A stretch of DNA of 32,806 bases from Actinomycetales bacterium (GTDB lineage Bacteria > Actinomycetota > Actinomycetes > S36-B12 > UBA5976): NCBI GenBank assembly GCA_018969715.1, contig JAGWXT010000021.1, forward strand, positions 1 to 32,806, in the 5' to 3' direction. Positions 15,327-23,030 of the stretch are shown here, one piece after another. The notes beneath the pieces were generated by a model. The model did not search any database. It saw only the letters and a list, made by a program, of their open reading frames with translations, and was not told where the DNA came from. The translations under genes were made by a program, and so were the position numbers. Numbering within the stretch: the stretch's first letter is position 1; every line of letters starts with the position of its first letter.

Positions 15327-16352
15327 CTACTGTGCCACCGCCGGGGCCTGCCGTGCACCGTGACCGGCCCGGGGAGTCAGGGATACCCGCACGGCCGCCG
15401 CATCCGGCGGTTGGCAGCCCACCTTCGTGCACGTCAGCGCGGCCGCGTGCGCGGCGTAGGTGAGGGCCGTGCGGAGGGTGGCGGCGTCAGCAAGCCAGGC
15501 GGCCATCGCCACCGCCGGGTCCACATGGGGGTCCGTCCGCCGGGCGGTGCGCACCGCCTCGCACGCCTGCGCGCACAGGGCAGCCATGAACGTATCCCCC
15601 GCGCCGATGGTGTCCACGACCTCAACCGGGACGGCGGGGACGCTCACGCGCAGCCCGCCGCGGGTGAGTGCGACCGCACCGGCCGCCCCTCGGGTGAGCA
15701 CCGCGACCAGCGGCCCGCGGGGGGCGCTGACCCACGCGGTGAGCACCTGCGCGGGGTCGGCGTCGGGGGCAAGCCAAGCGAGGTCCTCGACACTGGCCTT
15801 CACCAGGTGGCTGCCGGCGATGAACCGGCCCACCCGCGCGCGCACCCGGTCGGCGTCGGTTGTCGTGAGGGCGGGCCGCAGGTTCGGGTCGTAGGCGAGC
15901 AGGGTCGATCCGGTGGCGGCCAAGGCGGTCCACCAGTGCTCCAAGGCGAGGGCACCGGGTTCCTCGCTGGCGGCCAGCGACCCGGTGATCACGAGGGTCG
16001 TGCCTGCGGGCAGCGGCCGGCGGAGCTCATCGGGCTGCCACCCAAGGTCGGCGCAGCCGCGCAGGTCGGCCTCGTAGCGGGCGCTGCCGTCGGCCTCAAG
16101 GTGCGCCCGGATCACGGTGCTCGGGGCGGCGACGGTGAGGAGGTCGTCGAGGCCGACGCCGGCGGCCTGCAGGTGGCCGCGCAGCCGTCCCCCGTCGGCA
16201 TCGGTGCTGAGCCGGCCGCGCAGGGCGGCGTGCATTCCGAGCGCGGCAAGGGCGGCAGCGGTGTTGGCGGGGGAGCCGCCGGGCACGGCGCGGGTGCCCG
16301 TCGGGGTGTCGACGAGGTCGATGACAGCCTCGCCGACGACGACGACGGTCAT
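15327..16352 (-). CDS. PfkB family carbohydrate kinase (fructokinase-like)
   Basis: A 341-residue ribokinase-fold sugar kinase that would phosphorylate a sugar or nucleoside with ATP in the cytosol. It has signature 1 with GGSPAN (25-30), the YDPNLRP stretch (154-160), and signature 2 with DTIGAGDTF (247-255), where Asp253 is the catalytic base. The GGSPANTA and DPNLRP forms are closest to bacterial fructokinases, but the sugar is not certain. The start is ATG 16352, 39 bases after the small upstream gene. An oxidoreductase of a sugar-active family lies two genes upstream, which would fit a minor carbohydrate or polyol pathway. Confidence 0.86.
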   Translation of the reverse strand: MTVVVVGEAVIDLVDTPTGTRAVPGGSPANTAAALAALGMHAALRGRLSTDADGGRLRGHLQAAGVGLDDLLTVAAPSTVIRAHLEADGSARYEADLRGCADLGWQPDELRRPLPAGTTLVITGSLAASEEPGALALEHWWTALAATGSTLLAYDPNLRPALTTTDADRVRARVGRFIAGSHLVKASVEDLAWLAPDADPAQVLTAWVSAPRGPLVAVLTRGAAGAVALTRGGLRVSVPAVPVEVVDTIGAGDTFMAALCAQACEAVRTARRTDPHVDPAVAMAAWLADAATLRTALTYAAHAAALTCTKVGCQPPDAAAVRVSLTPRAGHGARQAPAVAQ

Positions 16353-16391
16353 CGGGGCCCGGTCAGCGCGCGGGGTCGCCGGCCGCGGGGT

Positions 16392-16748
16392 TCACGTGCC
16401 GGGGGCGCCGTGATCGAGCAGGTACTCGGTACAGACGATCCGCAGCATCGGCGCAAGTGCTCCGGGGTCGCTGTGGGCGGCGAAGACCTCCCGGATGGCG
16501 AGCAGGGCATCCGAGATCGAGCCGCCGATCGCCCCGAGGTCCCCGCCCTCCGGGGCCATCGCCGCCGCCGCCCGCGTGTGCCCGACCAGCCGCCACAGGA
16601 AGGCGAGGTCACCGTGCCGCTCGGCGTGGACCACCGCCGCATGGCGCAGGTCATCGATGCTCATCGCGTCGTAGATCGCGCGCGCGCGTGCCCGACCGGG
16701 GTCGGCCGCTTCGGACGGGGTACCGGGGGTGGCGGCGGGCTGCTCCAT
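16392..16748 (-). CDS. Small soluble protein of unknown function (118 residues)
   Basis: The protein (MEQPAATPGTPSEAADPGRAR at the start) is predicted to be mostly helical, without membrane segments or a motif I recognise. The C-terminal half includes GGSISDALLAIREVF and MLRIVCTEYLLDHG. ATG 16748 is chosen because a TAGGCT box sits exactly six bases upstream, indicating a leaderless transcript; GTG 16751 would add one residue. The TAG of that box is also the stop codon of the oxidoreductase gene upstream. It lies 39 bases before the PfkB kinase and probably shares its mRNA. Confidence 0.62.
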   Translation of the reverse strand: MEQPAATPGTPSEAADPGRARARAIYDAMSIDDLRHAAVVHAERHGDLAFLWRLVGHTRAAAAMAPEGGDLGAIGGSISDALLAIREVFAAHSDPGALAPMLRIVCTEYLLDHGAPGT

Positions 16749-16754
16749 CACTCA

Positions 16755-16760
16755 AGCCTA
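16755..16760 (-). promoter_or_regulatory. -10 element overlapping the upstream stop codon (118-residue protein gene)
   Basis: TAGGCT is followed by TGAGTG and ATG 16748. Its first three bases are the stop codon of the Gfo/Idh/MocA gene, so promoter and stop share bases. Confidence 0.5.
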
Positions 16761-17831
16761 GGCAGCGGGCACGGTGCGCACCTCGCCGGTGCGGGCGCTG
16801 TCCCGGGCGAGCTCGAGCAGGGCGAGGGTGGCCAGTGCGTCCTCGCCGGTGACCGGATTGGGGCCCTCCCCGCGGACGTGGGCGATGGCCTGCCGGTAGA
16901 ACTGCGGCCACGCCCCGGGGGTGGCCGGCCACGGCTGGCTGACCCCGTCGATGTCGATGAGGGTGCCCGGCTGATCGGGTCGACCCCAGTCGGGGTGTGC
17001 GGGGTCCAGGCCGGCGCGCAACTGCGCCTCCTGCGGGTCCAGGCCGTCACTGGCCCATGAGCCGGTACTGCCGAAGGCGCGCATGCGTGGCTCGGTGGCC
17101 ACCGCAACCTTCGACGCCCACAGGTGGGAGACCGTCCCGCTGGCGTGGGTGAGGGCGATGAACACCTCATCGTCATGGTCGGTGCCGGGGCGGACCGTCC
17201 GGCACTCCGCGTAGATGCGGGTCACCCGCCCGAACAGCAGGGTCGCCTGGTCGACCAGGTGCGGACCGAGGTCGAGCAGGATCCCGCCGCCGTCATCGGG
17301 GCCGCCCTGATCGCGCCAGCCGGTGGTCGGCTCAGGCTGCCAGCGCTGGATGCGCGACTCGAACCGGTGGATCGTCCCGAGCTGGCCGGTGCCGAGCAGG
17401 TCGCGCAGGGTGAGCAGGTCGCTGTCCCAGCGGCGGTTGAGGAAGACGATGACGGGCACGCCCGCGGCGCGGCCAGCGGCGATGATCGTCTCGGCCAGCG
17501 CGACGGTGGGGGCGAGCGGCTTGTCGATGAGCACCGGGATCCCCCGCTCGAGGGCGGCAAGGGCCTGCTCGGTGTGGGCGGCGTTCGCCGAGGCGATGAC
17601 GAGCAGCTCGGGCGCACCGTCGAGCAGGGAGCCGAGGCTGCCGTGGACGGTGATGCGCGGGTCGTCGGCAAGCGCCTGGGCGGTGCGCTCCCGCGAGGTG
17701 GTGAGCACCCGGGTCAGCCGGGCGTCTGCGGTGGCGCGGATGAGGGGGGCGTGGAAGAGGCGGCCAGCGAAGCCGTACCCGGCGAGGGCGACCCGGGTGG
17801 GTACGGCTGCTTCCCCGTTGCTGACGGTCAT
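16758..17831 (-). CDS. Gfo/Idh/MocA family oxidoreductase
   Basis: A 357-residue NAD(P)-dependent dehydrogenase of the glucose-fructose/inositol oxidoreductase family. The N-terminal Rossmann fold reads VALAGYGFAG (14-23); the family's Lys appears in IDKPLAP (102-108, the EKP motif position). The C-terminal domain includes GGGILLDLGPHLVDQ, which carries the conserved active-site Asp/His pair. The substrate is unknown, probably a sugar or cyclitol. The start is ATG 17831; a longer open frame runs upstream but overlaps mrfB. It follows mrfB by 13 bases, with a possible TAGCAT -10 box formed by the mrfB stop codon. Function looks unrelated to repair. Confidence 0.87.
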   Translation of the reverse strand: MTVSNGEAAVPTRVALAGYGFAGRLFHAPLIRATADARLTRVLTTSRERTAQALADDPRITVHGSLGSLLDGAPELLVIASANAAHTEQALAALERGIPVLIDKPLAPTVALAETIIAAGRAAGVPVIVFLNRRWDSDLLTLRDLLGTGQLGTIHRFESRIQRWQPEPTTGWRDQGGPDDGGGILLDLGPHLVDQATLLFGRVTRIYAECRTVRPGTDHDDEVFIALTHASGTVSHLWASKVAVATEPRMRAFGSTGSWASDGLDPQEAQLRAGLDPAHPDWGRPDQPGTLIDIDGVSQPWPATPGAWPQFYRQAIAHVRGEGPNPVTGEDALATLALLELARDSARTGEVRTVPAA

Positions 17832-17841
17832 GACGGGCCTG

Positions 17842-17847
17842 ATGCTA
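17842..17847 (-). promoter_or_regulatory. Candidate -10 element on the mrfB stop codon
   Basis: TAGCAT begins with the mrfB TAG stop and lies ten bases before ATG 17831 of the oxidoreductase. It is the same stop/-10 overlap as at 16755-16760, but with longer spacing. Confidence 0.3.
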
Positions 17848-19155
17848 TCCAGCGGCGCCGATGGCCCGGCGCAGTCGGCGCAGTCGCTGGTCGTGGTGGG
17901 GGTCGACGCGGGTGTGGGCGCCCAGTCGCTCGGCGTAGTGCAGGGCGGCGACCGGGTCGCGCAGCCGGTGCTCGTGGTACCGGGAGAGGGCCGCCAGGGA
18001 GTGGGGGTCGTCGTCCTGGGCGAGTTCATGCCAGATGGCGGCCGCCTGCTCCCAGTGGCCGCTGCGCCGGTAGTGGCGGGCGAGGTCCTGCAGGGCCGGG
18101 TTGTCGAGGTAGCGCAGGTGGCGTTCGAGGTAGGCGCGGGCGGCGGCGGGATCACGGGAGGCGAGGTGGCGGGCGACCGCACGGGCATCGGCGTCGGGGC
18201 GGTGCTCCTCACCGGCGAGCAGGCGGTCCACAAGCGGCAGGGCGACCGCGAGGGTGACGATGTCGTCCCGGTTGTGGGCGAGCACCCGGGGGATGCGACG
18301 CCCATCTCCCCGGCGCAGCAGGTCCGACCAGACCACGGGTGCGAGATGCCCGGGCAGGTCGTCCTCCCGGGTGAAGCCGAGCAGGGTGCGCTCAACCGTC
18401 TGCAGGCGGCAGTCCGGCCACCGGGTGCGGAACAGCCGTCGGGTGGGGTGGAGCAGGTCGAGGTGGGTGAGCGTGTCGAGCACGGAGGGGACGCGGGTCA
18501 GCCGGTGCCGGGTGCGCAGCAGGGGGGCGTCGAAGGTGCGGCCGTTGAAGGTTGCGAGGTGGGTGGCGCCGGCGAGCGCCGCGGTGACCTCCGCGAGCAG
18601 GGCGGCCTCGGCGTGGAAGCCGGTGAGCAGCCACTGGGTGACGGTGAGCCCCTCGGGGTGGTAGCGGCCGACCCCTATAAGAAAGGCCACGGTTCCGGTG
18701 CCCCCGGCCAGCCCCGTGGTCTCGGTGTCGAGCAGGGCCACCTGCGCCGGCTCGGGTCGCGCCGGCGCCCCCGGGTTGCCCCCGCCCGCCCCGCCGGGGT
18801 GGCCCGCATCGCCCCCGCCCGCCCCGCCGGGGTCGCCCGCCCCGCCCCCGCGCGCCTCGCCCGAGTCGCCCGCCCCGCCCCCGGCTCGCTCGGGGCGGAT
18901 CAGCGCGCTGAACCGGGGTGGCTCCAGCCGGCTGCGCCCGCGCGGGGTGCCCAGGCGGTGGTGTGATGCCACGCGGATCACCCCGGGGGCGACGACCTCC
19001 CCCCCGCACAGCTGCGCGAGGACGGTGTCGCTGGGGGGTGTGGGGTGGCGCAGACCGCAGGTGCGCAGGGTCGTCGCGAAGGACTGCTCAAGGGGGGAGG
19101 GTCCCTGCCCGCGGTCGTTCTGGAGGGTGGCCAGCCGGCCGAGCAGCCCGCTCAC
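17845..19155 (-). CDS. mrfB: MrfB-like exonuclease (RNase H-like domain plus TPR-like helices)
   Basis: A 436-residue protein with a DEDD-type exonuclease core: DTETTGL (143-149), FNGRTFDAPLL, LDLLHPTRR and a final HNRDDIVTLA block giving the last catalytic Asp. Helical repeats of TPR type follow (LERHLRYLDNPALQDLARHY, YHEHRL). In Bacillus subtilis MrfB (YprB) works with helicase MrfA (YprA) in repair of mitomycin C damage. The same adjacent pair here supports that role in DNA repair. GTG 19155 overlaps the mrfA stop (GTGA). Odd feature: a Gly-rich insert at residues 91-130 built of GGAGDPGG-like repeats between the N-terminal region and the nuclease core. Confidence 0.83.
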   Translation of the reverse strand: MSGLLGRLATLQNDRGQGPSPLEQSFATTLRTCGLRHPTPPSDTVLAQLCGGEVVAPGVIRVASHHRLGTPRGRSRLEPPRFSALIRPERAGGGAGDSGEARGGGAGDPGGAGGGDAGHPGGAGGGNPGAPARPEPAQVALLDTETTGLAGGTGTVAFLIGVGRYHPEGLTVTQWLLTGFHAEAALLAEVTAALAGATHLATFNGRTFDAPLLRTRHRLTRVPSVLDTLTHLDLLHPTRRLFRTRWPDCRLQTVERTLLGFTREDDLPGHLAPVVWSDLLRRGDGRRIPRVLAHNRDDIVTLAVALPLVDRLLAGEEHRPDADARAVARHLASRDPAAARAYLERHLRYLDNPALQDLARHYRRSGHWEQAAAIWHELAQDDDPHSLAALSRYHEHRLRDPVAALHYAERLGAHTRVDPHHDQRLRRLRRAIGAAG

Positions 19156-21632
19156 CCGCTAGCCCCGCCGCCGCCCATGGCAACCTCGCCGCCGCCAACC
19201 CCGCTAGCCCTGGCGAGCAGGTCGAGCACCCGCTCGGCGCACGCCCGCGCGGTCAGCTGCCCCCCGGCGACCGGGTCGCCGAGCGGACCGGTGCACGAGG
19301 GGCACCCCCCGGTGCACGAGCATCCGCGGACCAGCGCGCGCGCCCCGCGCAGCACCTCATCGCGGCGCTCGTACACCGCACCGGCCAGCCCCACCCCCCC
19401 GGGATAGTTGTCGTAGAGGTGGATCGTCGGGGCGGCCGCCCAGGTGCCGTCCTCACGTCCGGTCGGCGCCCCCTCGGGGCTGCCCACCGACCGGCCGAGG
19501 TCGCGCGGCTCGCTCATCGTCACCAGCGTTGCGACGACGTGCATGGCGTGGGCGGCCCCGAGCAGCCCGCGGGTGGCCTCATCCCGATCGGGCAGGCACC
19601 CCGCCAGTGCCGCCGGCGCCAGCCGCCACCACACCGCGGTGGTGTGCATCTGCTGATCGGGCAGGGTGATGTCGCCGTAGCCGATGTTCTCGTGGGTGTA
19701 GTAGCGGATCTTCTTGTACCCGGGCACCCGGCGCACCAGGTGCACCTCGCCGCTGGCGACGGTCACCGCACCGGCCTCGTCGGTGGTGAACTCATCGAGG
19801 ATGGTCAGGCGCGTGTAGTCGATGGCGTCGGTGTAGTAGTCGGCGTCGGTGCGCCGGACGAACGCCTTGCGGCCCTCCCAGTCCAGCCGCTCCACCTGCC
19901 ACGGCTCAGCCTGCACCAGGTAGATCGCCCCCTCGTAGAGGGTGGTCGCCGCCGCGGAGTAGTCGACCTCGGCGATGATCGTCGCGGCCCCGTCGGTGAT
20001 GTCGACCACGACGAAGTTGCCGTTGGCGATGGAGCGCAGGCTGACGGTGTTGGCCGGGTAGGAGTCCTCGATCCAGTGCCAGGTGTCGTGCTCGCGGTGG
20101 AGCACCCCCTGCTCGGCGAGGTGGTCCAGCAGGGCGGGGAGGTCCTCCCCGCCGAAGCGCTCCCCACGGCGGAACGGCAGCTCGAATGCGGCGCACCGCA
20201 CGTGGTCCAGCAGGATCAGCAGCTGGTCGGGGGCGATCCGCGCGTGCTCGGGGGAGCCGGTGAGCAGGTAGTCGGGGGTGCGGACGATGAACTGGTCGAG
20301 CGCCTCGCTGGAGGCCACGAGCACCCCCAGGCTGGGACGGGTGCGCCGGCCGGCGCGGCCCAGCCGCTGCCAGGTCGCGGCGATGCTGCCGGGGTAGCCG
20401 TTGAGGATGCACACATCGAGGGCGCCGATGTCGACGCCGAGCTCCAGTGCGGAGGTCGCGACGACGCAGTCGACCTCCCCGGCGCGCAGCCGCGCCTCGG
20501 TGGCCCGCCGCTGGGTGGGCAGGTAGCCGCCCCGGTAGGCCATGATCCGCGCCGGCCGGCGGCGGGGGTCGGCGTCGAAGGTGTCCTTGAGGTACTTCGT
20601 GAGCACCTCGACGGCGAGCCGGGTGTTGGCGAACACGATGCTCGTCAGCCCGCGGCGGGTGGCCGCGCGCGCGATGCGCGTGGTCTGGGAGCGGGCGGAG
20701 GCGCGCAGCCCGAGGGCGGGGTTGACCACCGGGGGGTTCCACAGCAGGACGTGCCGCTCCCCGGCGGGGGCGCCGCTGTCGTCGAGGGTGCGCACCGGGG
20801 CGCCGATCAGCTGGGCGGCGTGCTCCCCGGGGTTGCCGATGGTGGCCGAGGTCAGGATGAACACCGGCTGGCGGCCGTAGAACGCGCAGATGCGCTGCAG
20901 CCGGCGCAGCACGTTCGCCAGGTGCGAGCCGAACACCCCCCGGTAGGTGTGCACCTCATCTATGACGACGTAGGCGAGGCTTTCGAAGAACTGCGCCCAC
21001 TTCGTGTGATGGGGCAGCACCCCGACGTGGAGCATGTCGGGGTTGCTCACGACGATGTCACCGCGCACCCGCACCGCCGCCCGCGCATCGCTGGGGGTGT
21101 CGCCGTCGAAGGAGTGGGCGCGGATGCCGAGGTCGCCGGCGGCGGTGAGGGCGAGGATCTCGGCCACCTGGTCCTGCGCGAGGGCCTTGGTGGGGAACAG
21201 GTACAGCGACTTCTCCCCCCGGGTGAGGGCGGCGTGCAGGGCGGGCAGGTGGTAGCACAGGGACTTGCCCGAGGCGGTGGGGGTGACGACGACGGTGTGC
21301 TCCCCGCCGGTGACCGCCTGCCACGCCTGCTGCTGGTGGCGGTACAGCCGGGTGATGCCGCGGGCGGCCAGTGCGGTGGCGATGCGCGGGTCGAGGTCGG
21401 CGGGCAGGTCGGCCCACTGGGCCGCACGCGCGGGCAGGCAGGCGTAGCCGGTGATGCGGTCGGCGTGCCGACGGCGCAGGTGGTCGACGAGGCCGCGGAC
21501 GGGATCCGCCCCCGCCGGGTGCTCGGCCACCCCGGCCACCCCACCCGCCGCCGGGGGACCGCTGCGCCACGCAGGCTCGGGCACGGTCACGGTGTCATCG
21601 ACGAGCAGCGGGGCCGCGGCCGGACGGGTCAT
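19152..21632 (-). CDS. mrfA: MrfA-like DEAD/DEAH box helicase with C-terminal zinc-type cysteines
   Basis: An 826-residue superfamily 2 DNA helicase. It has a Q-motif region (YRHQQQAWQA), motif I TPTASGKS (117-124), motif II DEVH (225-228), motif III TSATIGN (261-267) and motif VI QRLGRAGRR. The C-terminal DUF1998/MZB region ends with four cysteines, C-S-C-T-G-G-C-P-S-C (771-780), which bind zinc in MrfA. In B. subtilis MrfA and MrfB act together in a repair route for mitomycin C damage outside nucleotide excision repair. ATG 21632 is six bases after a TAGCGT box, so the transcript is probably leaderless. mrfB follows with a GTGA overlap. The opposite-strand frame over it is a shadow. Confidence 0.88.
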   Translation of the reverse strand: MTRPAAAPLLVDDTVTVPEPAWRSGPPAAGGVAGVAEHPAGADPVRGLVDHLRRRHADRITGYACLPARAAQWADLPADLDPRIATALAARGITRLYRHQQQAWQAVTGGEHTVVVTPTASGKSLCYHLPALHAALTRGEKSLYLFPTKALAQDQVAEILALTAAGDLGIRAHSFDGDTPSDARAAVRVRGDIVVSNPDMLHVGVLPHHTKWAQFFESLAYVVIDEVHTYRGVFGSHLANVLRRLQRICAFYGRQPVFILTSATIGNPGEHAAQLIGAPVRTLDDSGAPAGERHVLLWNPPVVNPALGLRASARSQTTRIARAATRRGLTSIVFANTRLAVEVLTKYLKDTFDADPRRRPARIMAYRGGYLPTQRRATEARLRAGEVDCVVATSALELGVDIGALDVCILNGYPGSIAATWQRLGRAGRRTRPSLGVLVASSEALDQFIVRTPDYLLTGSPEHARIAPDQLLILLDHVRCAAFELPFRRGERFGGEDLPALLDHLAEQGVLHREHDTWHWIEDSYPANTVSLRSIANGNFVVVDITDGAATIIAEVDYSAAATTLYEGAIYLVQAEPWQVERLDWEGRKAFVRRTDADYYTDAIDYTRLTILDEFTTDEAGAVTVASGEVHLVRRVPGYKKIRYYTHENIGYGDITLPDQQMHTTAVWWRLAPAALAGCLPDRDEATRGLLGAAHAMHVVATLVTMSEPRDLGRSVGSPEGAPTGREDGTWAAAPTIHLYDNYPGGVGLAGAVYERRDEVLRGARALVRGCSCTGGCPSCTGPLGDPVAGGQLTARACAERVLDLLARASGVGGGEVAMGGGGASG

Positions 21633-21638
21633 GTGGGC

Positions 21639-21644
21639 ACGCTA
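21639..21644 (-). promoter_or_regulatory. -10 element of mrfA, leaderless type
   Basis: TAGCGT, six bases (GCCCAC), then ATG 21632. No LexA-type palindrome was noticed next to it. Confidence 0.5.
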
Positions 21645-21693
21645 AGGCAGGCCTGTGACACGCGCCGGCATGCCACGGCTGGCGGCGGTGTCG

Positions 21694-21699
21694 TAGCGT
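21694..21699 (+). promoter_or_regulatory. Candidate -10 element for the acyl-CoA dehydrogenase operon
   Basis: TAGCGT on the plus strand would give a leader of about 90 bases before GTG 21798. No convincing -35 box is visible. Confidence 0.28.
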
Positions 21700-21797
21700 G
21701 ACCGCCAGCCCGCTACCCCGGCCGGCGCCCCCGCAAGGCCACCCCACCCCAGCCCGCCACCGCGGCCGGCAGCCCCGCCACATGAAAGGGGGCGATC

Positions 21798-23030
21798 GTG
21801 GACTTCACCGTCGATGAGCGCACCCGCGACTACGCCGCGCGCGCGTCCGCCTTCCTCACCACTGCCGTGCTGCCCGCCGAGCCGGTGTTCGCCGCGCAGA
21901 CCGCCGGCCGCGTCGGGGCCGACCCCGCCGACCCGGCCCTGTGGACCCGGCCACCGATCGTCCACGAACTGGCAGCGGAGGCGCGGGCCCGCGGCCTGTG
22001 GAACCTGTTCCTGCCCGCCCCCCACGGCCCGCTCACGGTCGGCCAGTACGCGCCGATCGCTGAGCTGAGCGGACGCAGCCCCCACCTCGCCCCGGCGGCG
22101 ATGAACTGCTCCGCCCCCGACACCGGCAACATGGAGCTGCTGCAGCTCGCCGCCGATGACCGCCAGCGGGAACGCTGGCTGACGCCGTTACTCGAGGGCA
22201 CCCTGCGCAGCGCGTTCTGCATGACCGAGCCGGCGGTGGCCTCCTCGGATGCGCTGAACATGCGCACGACGATCCGCCCCGACGGTGCATCGGTGGTGCT
22301 CGACGGCACGAAGTGGTGGTCGACCGGGGCGCTGGCACCGGAGTGCGGGCTGCTGATCGTGCTGGGGGTGAGTGATCCGCAGGCGGCCCCGCGGGAGCGG
22401 ATGACCATGGTGTGCGTCCCCCGCGACACCCCCGGGGTGCGCATCGAGCGCGCCCTGTCGGTGTTCGGCTACCACGAGCATGCCGCGGGCGGGCATGCGG
22501 TGATCCACTTCGAGGGGGTGCGGGTACCGCGCGCGGCGGTGCTCGGTGAGCTGGGGGCGGGGGCGCAGCTGGCGCAGGCGCGGCTGGGCCCCGGACGGGT
22601 GCATCACTGCATGCGCGCCATCGGCATGGCGCAGCGGGCGGTGGAGCAGATGGCCGAGCGCGCCTGGCAGCGGGAGACCTTCGGGGAGCTGCTCGCCGAT
22701 CAGGGGGTGGTGCAGCAGTGGTGCGGGCAGTCCCAGGTGGAGCTCGACGCCGCCCGCCTGCTCGTGCAGCATGCGGCGTGGCTGATGGACTCCGCGGGCA
22801 ACCGGGCCGCCCACCGGGCGATCCAGCAGATCAAGGTGCTCGTGCCGGGCACGGTGCAGACGATCCTCGACCGGGCCATCCAGCTGTTCGGGGCGGCAGG
22901 GGTGGACGACGCGCTGCCGTGGGCGAGCATGTTCACCGCGGTGCGCACCCTGCGCATCGCCGACGGTCCCGATGAGGTCCACCTGCGCTCCCTAGGCCGG
23001 GCCGTGCTCCGCTCCGCCCGCCCCGACTGA
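21798..23030 (+). CDS. Acyl-CoA dehydrogenase (ACAD10/11-like)
   Basis: A 410-residue FAD flavoenzyme. It contains FCMTEPAVASSDA (FAD/substrate-binding motif of the family), GTKWWSTGA, RLGPGRVHHCMRAIG and a C-terminal QLFGAAGVDD block with the usual FAD-binding Gly-rich turn. Its closest look is to the ACAD10/ACAD11 branch: TxPxVASSDA, the HHCMRxIG helix, and the presence of an aminoglycoside-phosphotransferase-like kinase as neighbour. In that system the kinase phosphorylates 4-hydroxyacyl-CoA and the dehydrogenase domain eliminates phosphate. GTG 21798 has AAAGGGGG five bases upstream. Its stop overlaps the kinase start by one base (TGATG). Confidence 0.86.
   Translation: MDFTVDERTRDYAARASAFLTTAVLPAEPVFAAQTAGRVGADPADPALWTRPPIVHELAAEARARGLWNLFLPAPHGPLTVGQYAPIAELSGRSPHLAPAAMNCSAPDTGNMELLQLAADDRQRERWLTPLLEGTLRSAFCMTEPAVASSDALNMRTTIRPDGASVVLDGTKWWSTGALAPECGLLIVLGVSDPQAAPRERMTMVCVPRDTPGVRIERALSVFGYHEHAAGGHAVIHFEGVRVPRAAVLGELGAGAQLAQARLGPGRVHHCMRAIGMAQRAVEQMAERAWQRETFGELLADQGVVQQWCGQSQVELDAARLLVQHAAWLMDSAGNRAAHRAIQQIKVLVPGTVQTILDRAIQLFGAAGVDDALPWASMFTAVRTLRIADGPDEVHLRSLGRAVLRSARPD

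Noticed and set aside
14886-17060. 724-codon plus-strand open frame opposite DUF2510, PfkB and neighbouring genes
   Set aside because: It covers several real minus-strand genes and has the composition of antisense reading of GC-rich codons.
18918-21701. 927-codon plus-strand open frame opposite mrfA
   Set aside because: Composition is Gly/Ala/Val/Arg-rich without motifs, and it lies exactly antisense to a helicase with complete motifs.
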